Assembly (NCBI RefSeq): GCF_000973625.1
Contig: NZ_CP007501.1
Location: forward strand, 62,001-126,000
DNA: 64,000 nucleotides
Reading direction: 5' to 3'
Source of the DNA: Polynucleobacter duraquae
Lineage (GTDB): Bacteria > Pseudomonadota > Gammaproteobacteria > Burkholderiales > Burkholderiaceae
The stretch's first letter is position 1. Every line of letters begins with the position of its first letter. Positions 18,417-28,789 of the stretch are shown here, one piece after another. The position numbers and the translations under genes were made by a program. The notes below the pieces were generated by a model. The model had not been told where the DNA came from. It saw nothing but the letters and a program-made list of their open reading frames with translations, and searched no databases.

Positions 18417-20753
18417 ATGGCTCTACCCCCAAAAGACAAGCCGCCATTAAACGGGCGGTTTAACCGACAACCTGATAGACGCCCCGGTCAGCCAAGAGGA
18501 GGGTCATTCTCGCCCAATAAATCTGGAAGTAATCCGCTCATCAAAGCGCTTCTGATTATTAGTATGGTTTTTGCGGTGGTGGTTACCTTGTTGCTGGGAT
18601 ATGCTTTCTTAGTAGCAAAGCCGAATCTGCCAAAGATTTCAGCCTTGATTGATTACAACCCCAAAACACCATTGCGTATCTATACGGCTGATAAAGTTCT
18701 CATAGGTGAGTTTGGGGAGGAGCGCCGTAAGGTAATACCTTTAAATGAAATCCCAATGAGTATGCGTAATGCAGTTTTAGCCATTGAGGATGATCGCTTT
18801 TACTCTCATGGTGGAGTGGATTACGTGGGTATCCTGAGGGCTACGCTTACGAATTTACGGGGCAATCTTTCCCAGGGTGCCTCAACCATCACAATGCAAG
18901 TGGCGCGGAACTTTTTCCTCAGTAATGAGAAAACTTTCAGTCGTAAGATTTATGAGGTTCTCTTAGCTTGGGAAATTGAGTCTCAATTAAGTAAAGATAA
19001 GATTCTTGAGATTTATATGAATCAGATCTTTTTGGGGCAAAGAGCTTATGGATTTTCTAGTGCAGCCCAAATCTACTTTGGTAAAGATCTAAAAGACATT
19101 ACGATCGCTGAATCAGCAATGCTGGCTGGCTTACCAAAAGCACCATCGGCATATAACCCTGTAAGCAATTTTCGGCGCGCCAAAATTCGACAGGAATACA
19201 TTTTGCAGCGCATGCGTGATTTGTCGTACATCACTCCCGAGCAATATCAAATTGCAATGGCTGAAGAGTTACATATCCGTGGACTCGGTAATGAATTTAG
19301 TACTCGCGCAGATTTTCCTGCTGAGATGGTTCGTCAACTCCTGATTACACAATATGGCGAGGCAATCTATTCGCAGGGAATAGATGTATACACCACGATC
19401 TTGAAGGCAGACCAAGACGCCGCATATAAAGCAGTGCGTCGCGGCATTTTTGAGTACGACTTACGTCACGCATATCGTGGTCCCGAGGGATTCATTGATT
19501 TGCCAGAAGATACAGTGAAGCGCCAACGTGCAATTGATGAAGCTTTGTTGGCTTATCCGCAATTGGACGATTTGCAGTCAGGCGTAGTGCTCGATATTAA
19601 GCCAAAAGAAATGCAGGTCATGATTGCTACTGGAGATACGATCACCATAAAAGGTGAGAGTATGAAGCTTGCTGCTGCTGCTTTAACGGATAGCACTCAA
19701 CCAAAAAAACGTTTGCGTCCTGGTGCGATCGTTAGGCTACTCTCAGACGGTGGCGTTTGGAAGTTGGCGCAGTTACCTCAAGTTGAAGCTGCTTTTGTTT
19801 CAATGAATACCGAGACGGGGGCGATCCTTTCTTTGGTGGGCGGCTTTGATTTTCGTCGAAATAAGTTTAATCATGTCACCCAGGCTCAACGCCAACCGGG
19901 TTCTTCTTTCAAGCCATTTATTTATGCCGCCGCGATCGAGAAAGGTTTTTCTCCAAGCACAATGGTGAATGATGCCCCGCTATCGATTGGTGGCCTGGAA
20001 ACAGGGAGTCAAGCTTGGGAGCCAAAGAACTACGATGGCAAGTATGAGGGTTTAATGCGCTTACGCACTGCCTTAGCAAAATCAAAAAACTTGGTTTCAG
20101 TGAGATTAATTCGCTCTATTGGACCATCTTATGCTCAAGACTATATTCAACGTTTTGGATTTGAGGCGGAGAAGCACCCACCTTATTTGACAATGGCTTT
20201 GGGCGCAGGTTCTGTTACACCTTTGCAAATGGCATCCGCTTATAGCGTTTTTGCTAATGGGGGATATCGTGTAGACCCCTATTTAATTAATAAGATGACG
20301 GACTCAAAAGGCACGGTGCTGTTTGAGGCCAAGCCTACTCATGCGCGTGAAGATGCCCCCCGTGTGTTGGATGCGCGAACTTCTTTTGTGTTGGACAGTA
20401 TGTTGCAAGAAGTTACGAAAACCGGCACTGCGGCCAGTGCAAGAGCGAAATTAGGCCGGAATGACATTGCCGGCAAAACAGGTACTACGAATGAGTCTCA
20501 CGATGCTTGGTTTGCGGGATATAACCCGAAGGTAGTTGCAATTGCTTGGATAGGCTTTGATAAACCCGCAAGTTTGGGCGATCGTGAAACTGGTGGAGGC
20601 CTCGCTTTACCAATGTGGATCTCTTATATGAGTACTGCCTTGAGGGATGAGCCACAACAATCACGCGAAGTGCCTGCGGGCGTAACCCAAGTGGATGGTG
20701 ATTGGTTTATTCCTGAGTTTTCTAATAACGGCGGTGTACGCGAACTGCAGTAG
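18417..20753 (+). CDS. mrcA: Penicillin-binding protein 1A (bifunctional transglycosylase/transpeptidase)
   Basis: PBP1A polymerises lipid II and cross-links peptidoglycan in the periplasm. The 778 residues contain a basic cytoplasmic tail, one membrane helix (about 41-65), a GT51 transglycosylase domain with catalytic E124 in EDDRFYSHGG, and a transpeptidase domain with S496xxK499 (SSFK), S556-K-N558 and K687TG. All catalytic motifs are intact. It is divergent from the secretin/PilP-like genes, as ponA/mrcA is from pil genes elsewhere, and 12 bases upstream of the RAYT gene. Confidence 0.96.
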   Translation: MALPPKDKPPLNGRFNRQPDRRPGQPRGGSFSPNKSGSNPLIKALLIISMVFAVVVTLLLGYAFLVAKPNLPKISALIDYNPKTPLRIYTADKVLIGEFGEERRKVIPLNEIPMSMRNAVLAIEDDRFYSHGGVDYVGILRATLTNLRGNLSQGASTITMQVARNFFLSNEKTFSRKIYEVLLAWEIESQLSKDKILEIYMNQIFLGQRAYGFSSAAQIYFGKDLKDITIAESAMLAGLPKAPSAYNPVSNFRRAKIRQEYILQRMRDLSYITPEQYQIAMAEELHIRGLGNEFSTRADFPAEMVRQLLITQYGEAIYSQGIDVYTTILKADQDAAYKAVRRGIFEYDLRHAYRGPEGFIDLPEDTVKRQRAIDEALLAYPQLDDLQSGVVLDIKPKEMQVMIATGDTITIKGESMKLAAAALTDSTQPKKRLRPGAIVRLLSDGGVWKLAQLPQVEAAFVSMNTETGAILSLVGGFDFRRNKFNHVTQAQRQPGSSFKPFIYAAAIEKGFSPSTMVNDAPLSIGGLETGSQAWEPKNYDGKYEGLMRLRTALAKSKNLVSVRLIRSIGPSYAQDYIQRFGFEAEKHPPYLTMALGAGSVTPLQMASAYSVFANGGYRVDPYLINKMTDSKGTVLFEAKPTHAREDAPRVLDARTSFVLDSMLQEVTKTGTAASARAKLGRNDIAGKTGTTNESHDAWFAGYNPKVVAIAWIGFDKPASLGDRETGGGLALPMWISYMSTALRDEPQQSREVPAGVTQVDGDWFIPEFSNNGGVRELQ

Positions 20754-20758
20754 TTCGC
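20740..20758 (+). repeat. Hairpin over the mrcA stop codon
   Basis: GCGAACT (20740-20746) and AGTTCGC (20752-20758) form a perfect 7-pair stem with a 5-base loop containing part of the mrcA TAG. It has no T run and so is not a clear terminator. It sits 7 bases before the RAYT start and could be a REP-type fold or part of a transposase target. Confidence 0.45.
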
Positions 20759-20765
20759 TTAAGCA

Positions 20766-21470
20766 ATGGCAAGGCAAGCGCGTACCATCATTCCTGGTCA
20801 AGCAATGCATGTGATGGTTCGTGGCAATAATCGAGAAACACTTTTTTTTGGTGATGCGGACCGCCGCATCTACTTAGATTGGTTACGAGAGGCCGCCAAA
20901 CAATTTGGTAGCGCGGTACATGCATTTGCCTTAATGCCAAACCATGTGCATCTTTTAATGACCCCCCACAATGACGATTCGCTTGCAAAAACAATGCAAT
21001 CCCTAGGTAGGCGATATGCCCAGTATTTCAATCAACAGCAGCAACGTTCGGGAACGATTTGGGAGGGACGCTACCGCTCCTCCTTAATAGATCCAGATTA
21101 TTTTTTACGCTGCCAACGCTTCATTGAACTCAATCCCGTGAGGTCTGGTTTTGAGTTGAGCCCACAGGCTTCCACTTGGACTAGTTTTGCTTCCCACATT
21201 GGCGGCAATGCAGAGCCTTGGTTGGTTGACCATCAGCACTTTTGGAGGCTGGGCAATACTCCTTTTGAGAGGCAAATGAACTGGGCAACATTTGTGAAAG
21301 AGGGGGCGCCTCACTGGGAAGATCGCCAAATTAATGAGGCTCTGGTGAGATCTAAGCCGTGGATAAGCGATGTTTATGCAAAAAAGCTGTTTAAAGATAA
21401 TCCTGAACAGGCATTAATCAGACGCCGTGGACGACCCAAAAAATTAATATTAGCTAATTCAATAGCTTAG
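20766..21470 (+). mobile_element. REP-associated tyrosine transposase-like protein (Y1_Tnp, RAYT)
   Basis: The 234 residues match the IS200-related Y1 transposase family that cuts single-stranded REP hairpins. Seen: VMVRGNNRE at the N-terminus, the metal-binding HVH at 60-62 in LMPNHVHLL, RRYAQYFNQ, GTIWEGRYRSS near residue 96, and FIELNPVRSG near residue 119. In the family the last motif usually reads Y-I-x-x-N-P-V and the Y is catalytic; here it is F119 (TTC), so cleavage may be lost. It lies 12 bases after mrcA and upstream of an inverted repeat. RAYTs are usually single-copy, domesticated genes. Confidence 0.85.
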
Positions 21471-21518
21471 AGCTTCTTCAGGACGTTAAGTAGCGAGCGC
21501 TGCAGTCATCATCTTATG

Positions 21519-21577
21519 ACTCTGTCCCTTTTATAAAGATCTTTTATAGCTCAGTCCTAATTTAAATGGGACAGAGT
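21519..21577. repeat. Inverted repeat behind the RAYT gene
   Basis: ACTCTGTCCC (21519-21528) and GGGACAGAGT (21568-21577) are perfect 10-base inverted repeats separated by 39 bases. The spacer holds a near-palindrome around AAAGATCTTTT. The unit starts 49 bases after the RAYT stop. In many proteobacteria short GGGACAGA-type repeats accompany Y1 transposase genes (recalled, not searched). It may be the repeat the RAYT recognises, or a terminator, since T-rich sequence follows at 21578. Confidence 0.6.
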
Positions 21578-21590
21578 TATTTTATTTCTA

Positions 21591-21619
21591 TTGCTTCAAT
21601 ATGGGTATTCCCCTATATT
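21591..21619 (+). promoter_or_regulatory. Candidate sigma70 promoter of gltBD
   Basis: TTGCTT (-35, 21591-21596) and TATATT (-10, 21614-21619) are separated by 17 bases, the optimal spacing. The predicted transcript starts near 21626, about 39 bases before the gltB ATG at 21665. This also argues against the in-frame upstream start at 21566. Confidence 0.55.
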
Positions 21620-21664
21620 AGATCCTCCAAAAGTAATCAAGCCCAAAGGGTGCGCAGAAATACT

Positions 21665-24600
21665 ATGACTACACACACAAACACAGACCTTCGTCCAATC
21701 GCGCAGGGTCTCTATGATCCACAAAATGAGCATGACGCATGTGGCGTAGGATTCGTCGCCCACATCAAGGGCAAGAAGTCACATGAGATTGTTGCTCAGG
21801 GATTGCAAATTCTTGAGAACTTAGACCACCGGGGCGCTGTCGGCGCTGATCCACTGATGGGCGACGGCGCTGGAATTTTGATCCAAGTACCGGATACCTT
21901 GTACCGCGAAGAAATGGCAAAGCAAGGTATTGAGTTACCTCCATTTGGTGAATATGGCGTTGGTATGATTTTTCTGCCAAAAGAGCAAGCATCGCGTTTA
22001 GCTTGCGAACAAGAGTTAGAGCGCACAGTTCGCCTTGAAGGCCAAGTTGTTTTGGGTTGGAGGGATGTTCCGGTTGATGTCAAGCTGCCAATGTCACCAA
22101 CAGTGCAAATGACAGAACCATTTATTCGTCAGATATTCATTGGTCGCGGACGCGACATCATGACAACTGACGCACTTGAGCGTAAGTTGTATGTCATTCG
22201 TAAAACTGCAAGCCATGCAATTCAAGACTTGCATTTAAAGCATGGCAAAGAATATTTTGTAGCGTCGATGTCAGCTCGCACCATTGTTTATAAGGGTTTG
22301 CTATTGGCGAACCAGGTAGGAGCGTACTACAAAGACTTACAAGATTCACGTACAGTTTCTGCGTTGGCATTAGTGCATCAGCGTTTCTCCACAAACACTT
22401 TCCCGGCCTGGGAGTTGGCTCACCCATATCGCATGATTGCGCACAACGGTGAGATCAACACTGTTAAAGGGAATGTCAATTGGGTCAATGCGCGAGAGGG
22501 AGCAATCAGCTCACCAGTACTTGGCGATGACCTTAAAAAATTGTGGCCACTCATCTATCCAGGTCAATCCGATACAGCCTGTTTTGATAACTGTTTAGAG
22601 TTATTAGTGATGTCAGGTTATCCATTGGCACAAGCAATGATGATGATGATCCCGGAAGCCTGGGAACAGCACACATTGATGGATGAAAACCGTCGCGCAT
22701 TCTATGAGTACCACGCTGCAATGATGGAGCCATGGGATGGACCAGCAGCGATAGCTTTTACGGATGGCCGTCAGATTGGCGCTACCTTAGACCGTAATGG
22801 TTTGCGCCCAGCGCGTTATTACGTAACAGATGATGACCTAGTCATCATGGGCTCTGAGGCTGGTGTTCTGCCAATTCCAGAGAATAAGATCGTTCAAAAG
22901 TGGCGCTTGCAACCAGGCAAGATGTTTATGATTGATATGGAGCAGGGCCGCATTATTGATGATGTGGAATTGAAGGATGCAGTCTCTAAAGCAAAGCCAT
23001 ATAAGAGCTGGATCGATGCGGTACGGGTGAAGCTCGATGAAGTTGATGCCAGCAAGGCAGATTTAGTAGATGAAAAAAATACTATTCGTCCCGCTGCAAA
23101 ATTATTAGATCGTCAACAGGCTTTCGGTTATACCCAAGAGGATATTAAGTACCTCATGGCACCAATGGCGATGAATGGTGAAGAAGCAATTGGATCGATG
23201 GGTAACGATAGCCCACTAGCCGTTCTCTCTAATAAGAACAAGCCACTCTATAACTATTTCAAGCAATTGTTTGCGCAGGTAACCAATCCGCCGATTGACT
23301 CTATCCGTGAAAACATGGTGATGTCTTTAGTGTCTTTCATTGGACCTAAGCCGAATTTGTTAGATACCAACAATATCAATCCGCCAATGCGTTTGGAAGT
23401 GAACCAGCCGATTTTAGATTTCAACGATATGACCAAGATTCGTCATATTGGTCACTACACCAACGGTAAGTTCCGCTCGTATGAGTTGGATATTTGCTAT
23501 CCAGCATCCTGGGGCAAGGATGGTATTGAGGCTCGCTTGGCATCCTTGTGTGCTGAAGCTGCTGATGCCGTACGCTCTGGTTACAACATCTTGATCGTGA
23601 GCGATCGTCAGGTTGACGAGCAGCATGTGGCCATTCCGGCATTGTTAGCAACTTCAGCAATTCATCAGCACTTGGTTGAAAAAGGGTTGCGTACTAGCGT
23701 CGGACTTGTTGTTGAAACCGGTAGCGCGCGTGAGACACATCATTTCGCACTCTTAGCTGGTTATGGTGCTGAAGCAGTTCATCCGTACTTGGCAATGGAA
23801 ACTTTGGCTGAGATGGCTAAAGGTTTATCGGGCGATTTGTCAGCAGAAAAAGCAGTCAAGAATTTTGTAAAAGCGGTTGGTAAGGGCTTACAAAAAGTAA
23901 TGTCCAAAATGGGTATCTCTACTTACATGTCTTATACCGGCTCACAGATTTTTGAGGCAATTGGTTTGAACCGAGATGTAATTGATCACTACTTTAAGGG
24001 CACTCCATCCAATGTAGGTGGTATCGGTGTATTTGAAGTGGCTGAAGAAGCTTTACGCATGCATCAATCTGCGTTTGGTAATGATCCTGTTTTGACCAAC
24101 ATGCTCGAAGCTGGTGGTGAGTATGCCTTCCGTATTCGTGGCGAAGACCATATGTGGACTCCGGATACGATTGCGAAGTTGCAGCACTCTACCCGTGCTG
24201 GTATCGATAAGGGCTATCAAACTTATAAAGAGTATGCCAATCTGATTAATGACCAAACCAAGCGTCAGATGACCTTGCGCGGTTTGTTTGAGTTCAAGAT
24301 TGATCCAGTTAAAGCAATTCCATTGGATGAAGTCGAGCCTGCAAAAGAAATCGTTAAGCGTTTTGCAACGGGCGCGATGTCTTTAGGTTCTATCTCTACT
24401 GAAGCGCACGCTACTTTAGCAATTGCTATGAACAGGATTGGCGGTAAGTCTAATACTGGTGAGGGCGGTGAAGACCCCAATCGCTACGTGAATGAACTTA
24501 AAGGCATTCCAATTAAGAAGGGTGAAACCTTAGCCAGCATTTTGGGTGACAATGTCGTTGAGGCAAATATTCCTTTGCTCGATGGTGATTCATTACGCTC

Positions 24601-26410
24601 CAGAATTAAGCAGGTTGCTTCCGGTCGTTTCGGAGTTACCACTGAATATCTGCGCTCTGCTGATCAGATTCAGATCAAGATGGCTCAAGGTGCTAAGCCT
24701 GGTGAAGGCGGCCAATTGCCGGGCGGTAAGGTTTCTGACTACATCGGTAAGTTGCGCTTCTCCGTGCCAGGAGTTGGCTTAATCTCTCCTCCTCCACACC
24801 ATGATATTTACTCTATTGAAGATATCGCTCAGTTGATTCACGATCTCAAGAATGTGAACCCTGCTGCTGATGTCTCTGTGAAGTTGGTTTCTGAGGTCGG
24901 TGTTGGTACGATTGCTGCAGGTGTTGCTAAAGCGAAAGCGGATCACGTAGTGATCGCTGGACATGATGGCGGTACTGGCGCATCACCACTCTCTTCTATT
25001 AAGCATGCTGGTTCCCCATGGGAGTTAGGTTTAGCTGAAACTCAGCAAACATTAGTGCTCAATGGTTTGCGTAGCCGTATTCGTGTGCAAGCTGATGGTC
25101 AAATGAAAACTGGTCGCGACGTGGTGATCGGCGCATTATTGGGTGCAGATGAGTTTGGTTTTGCAACCGCTCCATTAGTTGTTGAAGGTTGCATCATGAT
25201 GCGTAAGTGTCATTTGAATACCTGCCCAGTTGGTGTTGCTACACAAGATCCTGAATTGCGTAAAAAGTTCTCTGGTAAGCCAGAGCACGTTGTAAATTTC
25301 TTCTTCTTTATTGCTGAAGAAGTGCGCGAGATCATGGCTCAACTCGGTATTCGTAAGTTTGATGATTTGATTGGGCGCGTTGATCTCTTAGATACACGCA
25401 AAGGTATTGAGAACTGGAAAGTTCACGGCTTGGATTTCAGTAAGATTTTTGCTGAGCCAGCGGTGGCTAAAGACGTGCCACGTTATCAGATCCTGACTCA
25501 AGACCATGGTTTGGATAGCGCGTTGGATAACATTCTGATTGAGAAGAGTCAGCCTGCATTGCAAGGTGGTGAGAAAGTCTCCTTCATTGTTCCTGTGAAG
25601 AACGTGAACCGTACTGTTGGCGCAATGCTCTCTGGAGAAATCGCTCAGCGTTATGGCCATGCTGGTTTGCCGGATGACACTATTCATATTCAATTGAATG
25701 GCACTGCTGGTCAAAGTTTCGCCGCCTTCTTAGCGCGCGGCATTACCCTAGATTTAGTTGGTGACGGTAACGACTACGTTGGTAAAGGTTTATCTGGCGG
25801 ACGCGTCATTGTGCGTGCGCCACATGAGTTCCGTGGTGATACAGCCAAGAACATCATTGTTGGTAATACCGTTCTCTATGGTGCAATCGGTGGCGAAGCA
25901 TTCTTTAACGGTGTAGCTGGTGAACGTTTTGCAGTGCGTAACTCTGGTGCTACAACGGTGGTTGAAGGTACTGGCGATCACGGTTGTGAATACATGACTG
26001 GTGGCACTGTGGTGGTGTTAGGCGCAACTGGCCGTAACTTTGCAGCAGGTATGAGCGGTGGTATTGCTTATGTTTATGACGAAGATGGTCTCTTTGAAAA
26101 GCGCTGTAATACCAGCATGGCGACCTTGGAAAAAGTATTGCCTTCCGCTGAGCAGATTGCCCAAATGCCTCAGTCACAGTGGCATGCCCCTGTTGACGTG
26201 AAGGATGGTGGCGAGCGCATGACTGATGAGCAAATTCTGAAGGGCTTGATCGAGCGTCATTTCCGTCACACTGGTTCTGAGCGTGCTAAAGCACTCTTAG
26301 CCGATTGGGAAAATGCGCGCGGTCGTTTTGTGAAGGTGCTACCTACTGAGTACAAACGTGCCCTAGGTGAGTTGTGGGAAAAAGCGCAAAACAAAACTGT
26401 TGCAGCTTAA
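21665..26410 (+). CDS. gltB: Glutamate synthase (NADPH) large subunit
   Basis: GltB makes glutamate from glutamine and 2-oxoglutarate. From ATG 21665 it has 1581 residues. DACGVGF places the catalytic class II amidotransferase cysteine at C26, so a 25-residue propeptide would be removed. The central and FMN-binding synthase domains follow, with [10 protein letters not shown] and HDGGTGASP. The 3Fe-4S cysteines are C1176, C1182 and C1187 (CHLNTCPVG), then a C-terminal GXGXG beta-helix. The start at 21566 is rejected because a promoter lies between. gltD follows 38 bases later. Confidence 0.97.
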   Translation: MTTHTNTDLRPIAQGLYDPQNEHDACGVGFVAHIKGKKSHEIVAQGLQILENLDHRGAVGADPLMGDGAGILIQVPDTLYREEMAKQGIELPPFGEYGVGMIFLPKEQASRLACEQELERTVRLEGQVVLGWRDVPVDVKLPMSPTVQMTEPFIRQIFIGRGRDIMTTDALERKLYVIRKTASHAIQDLHLKHGKEYFVASMSARTIVYKGLLLANQVGAYYKDLQDSRTVSALALVHQRFSTNTFPAWELAHPYRMIAHNGEINTVKGNVNWVNAREGAISSPVLGDDLKKLWPLIYPGQSDTACFDNCLELLVMSGYPLAQAMMMMIPEAWEQHTLMDENRRAFYEYHAAMMEPWDGPAAIAFTDGRQIGATLDRNGLRPARYYVTDDDLVIMGSEAGVLPIPENKIVQKWRLQPGKMFMIDMEQGRIIDDVELKDAVSKAKPYKSWIDAVRVKLDEVDASKADLVDEKNTIRPAAKLLDRQQAFGYTQEDIKYLMAPMAMNGEEAIGSMGNDSPLAVLSNKNKPLYNYFKQLFAQVTNPPIDSIRENMVMSLVSFIGPKPNLLDTNNINPPMRLEVNQPILDFNDMTKIRHIGHYTNGKFRSYELDICYPASWGKDGIEARLASLCAEAADAVRSGYNILIVSDRQVDEQHVAIPALLATSAIHQHLVEKGLRTSVGLVVETGSARETHHFALLAGYGAEAVHPYLAMETLAEMAKGLSGDLSAEKAVKNFVKAVGKGLQKVMSKMGISTYMSYTGSQIFEAIGLNRDVIDHYFKGTPSNVGGIGVFEVAEEALRMHQSAFGNDPVLTNMLEAGGEYAFRIRGEDHMWTPDTIAKLQHSTRAGIDKGYQTYKEYANLINDQTKRQMTLRGLFEFKIDPVKAIPLDEVEPAKEIVKRFATGAMSLGSISTEAHATLAIAMNRIGGKSNTGEGGEDPNRYVNELKGIPIKKGETLASILGDNVVEANIPLLDGDSLRSRIKQVASGRFGVTTEYLRSADQIQIKMAQGAKPGEGGQLPGGKVSDYIGKLRFSVPGVGLISPPPHHDIYSIEDIAQLIHDLKNVNPAADVSVKLVSEVGVGTIAAGVAKAKADHVVIAGHDGGTGASPLSSIKHAGSPWELGLAETQQTLVLNGLRSRIRVQADGQMKTGRDVVIGALLGADEFGFATAPLVVEGCIMMRKCHLNTCPVGVATQDPELRKKFSGKPEHVVNFFFFIAEEVREIMAQLGIRKFDDLIGRVDLLDTRKGIENWKVHGLDFSKIFAEPAVAKDVPRYQILTQDHGLDSALDNILIEKSQPALQGGEKVSFIVPVKNVNRTVGAMLSGEIAQRYGHAGLPDDTIHIQLNGTAGQSFAAFLARGITLDLVGDGNDYVGKGLSGGRVIVRAPHEFRGDTAKNIIVGNTVLYGAIGGEAFFNGVAGERFAVRNSGATTVVEGTGDHGCEYMTGGTVVVLGATGRNFAAGMSGGIAYVYDEDGLFEKRCNTSMATLEKVLPSAEQIAQMPQSQWHAPVDVKDGGERMTDEQILKGLIERHFRHTGSERAKALLADWENARGRFVKVLPTEYKRALGELWEKAQNKTVAA

Positions 26411-26448
26411 TCAAAAAAGAAATTAAGAAAAGATACTAAGGAATCGAT

Positions 26449-27912
26449 ATGGGTAAGGTCACTGGATTTATGGAATTTGAGCGCGTAGATGAAACCTACG
26501 AAGCTCCCGTTAAACGCCTCCATCATTACAAAGAGTTTGTTGCGGCGCTGACAGATGACGAAGCTAAAGTGCAAGGCGCACGTTGCATGGATTGCGGCAT
26601 TCCATTTTGCAATAACGGCTGTCCAGTCAATAACATTATTCCTGACTTTAATGATTTGGTATTTCATGATGACTGGAAGAATGCATTAGATGTTTTGCAA
26701 TCCACCAATAACTTCCCTGAGTTCACTGGCCGTATCTGTCCTGCACCTTGTGAGGCCGCCTGTACCTTAGGAATTAATAGTGATGCAGTTGGTATTAAGT
26801 CAATTGAACACGCCATTATTGATAAGGGTTGGGAAAATGGTTGGGTTAAGCCGCAGCTGCCTAAAACCAAAACAGGTAAAAAAGTTGCCGTTGTTGGCGG
26901 TGGACCAGCTGGTATGGCGACTGCACAGCAATTAGCGCGCGTGGGTCATGACGTCACTGTATTTGAAAAGAATGATCGTGTTGGTGGGTTATTGCGCTAC
27001 GGCATTCCTGATTTCAAAATGGAAAAATGGTTGATCGATCGTCGTGTGGAACAAATGCAAGCTGAAGGTGTGAAGTTTGAGACTGGTGTATTTGTAGGCA
27101 AAGAAGCAATTGGTGCTGAAGTAAAAAATTACTCCACAAAAACTGTTTCACCGGATCAGTTGATGAAAGATTTTGATGCGGTAGTCATTAGTGGTGGATC
27201 AGAGCAGCCGCGTGACTTACCAGTCCCTGGCCGTGAGTTGAAGGGTGTTCACTATGCCTTGGATTTCTTGATTCCCCAGAACAAAGAAAACGCTGGCGAT
27301 TTCAAAAATGAGATTTCTGCAGCTGGTAAGCATGTCATCGTCATTGGCGGTGGCGATACTGGATCTGATTGTGTGGGAACATCCAATCGTCACGGTGCTG
27401 CCAAAATTACTCAGTTTGAATTATTGCCGCAGCCACCAGAGACTGAAAACAAGCCTTTGGTATGGCCATATTGGCCAACTAAATTGCGTACATCTTCTTC
27501 GCACGAAGAGGGTTGTGAGCGCGATTGGTCTGTTGCGACTAAGCGTTTTGAAGGCAAAGACGGCAAACTGGAGAAGTTGATCTGTGTGCGTTTGGAGTGG
27601 AAAGACGGCAAGATGACAGAAATGCCAAACTCTGAATTTGAAATCAAGGCAGATTTGGTGTTCTTGGCAATGGGCTTTGTGTCCCCGGCAGCGCAGGTGC
27701 TCAATGCCTTCGGTGTTGAAAAAGATGCCCGTGGGAATGCAAAAGCTACTGTTGATGGCCAAAATGCTTACCAAACCAATGTTCCAAAGGTATTTGCTGC
27801 TGGCGATATGCGCCGTGGACAGTCTTTGGTGGTTTGGGCAATTCGTGAAGGCCGTCAAGCAGCCCATGCAGTAGACGAGTATTTAATGGGGTCATCTGTT
27901 CTGCCGCGATAA
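26449..27912 (+). CDS. gltD: Glutamate synthase (NADPH) small subunit
   Basis: GltD oxidises NADPH through FAD and feeds electrons to GltB. The 487 residues have an N-terminal 4Fe-4S region ([14 protein letters not shown] near residue 48 and CPAPCEAAC near residue 94), the FAD-binding [16 protein letters not shown] near residue 145, and the NADPH-binding [15 protein letters not shown] near residue 295. It forms one operon with gltB and ends 10 bases before mlaF. Confidence 0.97.
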   Translation: MGKVTGFMEFERVDETYEAPVKRLHHYKEFVAALTDDEAKVQGARCMDCGIPFCNNGCPVNNIIPDFNDLVFHDDWKNALDVLQSTNNFPEFTGRICPAPCEAACTLGINSDAVGIKSIEHAIIDKGWENGWVKPQLPKTKTGKKVAVVGGGPAGMATAQQLARVGHDVTVFEKNDRVGGLLRYGIPDFKMEKWLIDRRVEQMQAEGVKFETGVFVGKEAIGAEVKNYSTKTVSPDQLMKDFDAVVISGGSEQPRDLPVPGRELKGVHYALDFLIPQNKENAGDFKNEISAAGKHVIVIGGGDTGSDCVGTSNRHGAAKITQFELLPQPPETENKPLVWPYWPTKLRTSSSHEEGCERDWSVATKRFEGKDGKLEKLICVRLEWKDGKMTEMPNSEFEIKADLVFLAMGFVSPAAQVLNAFGVEKDARGNAKATVDGQNAYQTNVPKVFAAGDMRRGQSLVVWAIREGRQAAHAVDEYLMGSSVLPR

Positions 27913-27922
27913 TATCGAGAAT

Positions 27923-28789
27923 ATGAACAGTGGCCACGCCAATTCGGTGGAAGTGAAGCAAAAAACCTCTAGTGGTGGCCATGGCGAAGTTGTCGTTTCA
28001 ATCAAGGACGTCAACTTCTCTTACGCCCCCGGTGAGCGGCAAATTCTATCGGGACTCAATATGGAGTTCCGTCGCGGCCAAGTGGTTGCGGTGATGGGTG
28101 GCTCTGGTTGCGGTAAGACCACTATTCTCAGACTCATTGGCGGTCAGTTCACTGCGCAGTCGGGTCAAGTTTTATTCGAAGGCCGAGATATTGGAAAAAT
28201 GAACGGCACTGAATTGATGGCAGCCCGTCGTCGGATGGGAATGCTCTTTCAGTTTGGCGCACTCTTTACGGACCTCAGTGTTTTTGAAAACGTCGCCTTT
28301 CCTTTACGTGAGCATACCGATTTAAGTGAAGAGCTATTGCGCTCTTTAGTGCTCATGAAACTCAATGCAGTTGGCCTGCGTGGCGCACGTGATTTAATGC
28401 CGGCGCAAATTTCTGGTGGTATGGCACGCCGTGTTGCTTTGGCTAGAGCTATTGCACTGGATCCTCCTTTGATCATGTTTGACGAGCCCTTCGCTGGTTT
28501 AGATCCAATTTCATTGGGGATTACGGCGCGCTTGATTCGGGATTTGAATCAAGCTCTGGGTGCAACCAGTCTTTTGGTTACGCATGATGTGGAAGAAACT
28601 TTTGAAATTGCCGATTACGTATATTTCATTGCCAATGGTCGCATTGGTGCTGAGGGAACTCCGGAAGAGTTAAGTCGCTCAACAGATCCTTTTGTGCGTC
28701 AATTCTTAGATGCCTCCCCGGATGGGCCAGTGCCATTCCACTATCCAGGGCAAAGTCTTGAGGAAGACTTTGGGGTGAGCCTTAAGTGA
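27923..28789 (+). CDS. mlaF: Phospholipid ABC transporter ATPase MlaF
   Basis: MlaF powers the inner-membrane MlaFEDB complex that moves phospholipids between inner and outer membranes. The 288 residues show Walker A GGSGCGKTT (near residue 65), the Q-loop, the signature SGGMARRVALARA, Walker B LIMFDEPFAGLDP and the switch histidine in VTHDVEE. It begins the mlaFEDACB operon and overlaps mlaE by 4 bases (GTGA). Confidence 0.96.
   Translation: MNSGHANSVEVKQKTSSGGHGEVVVSIKDVNFSYAPGERQILSGLNMEFRRGQVVAVMGGSGCGKTTILRLIGGQFTAQSGQVLFEGRDIGKMNGTELMAARRRMGMLFQFGALFTDLSVFENVAFPLREHTDLSEELLRSLVLMKLNAVGLRGARDLMPAQISGGMARRVALARAIALDPPLIMFDEPFAGLDPISLGITARLIRDLNQALGATSLLVTHDVEETFEIADYVYFIANGRIGAEGTPEELSRSTDPFVRQFLDASPDGPVPFHYPGQSLEEDFGVSLK

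Noticed and set aside
21566..21664. Upstream start for gltB
   Set aside because: It begins inside the GGGACAGAGT repeat and before a well-spaced promoter (21591-21619); ATG 21665 gives a propeptide of normal length before the catalytic cysteine.
27421..27867. 148-codon minus-strand frame inside gltD
   Set aside because: Antisense shadow of gltD; no ribosome site and no recognisable domain.
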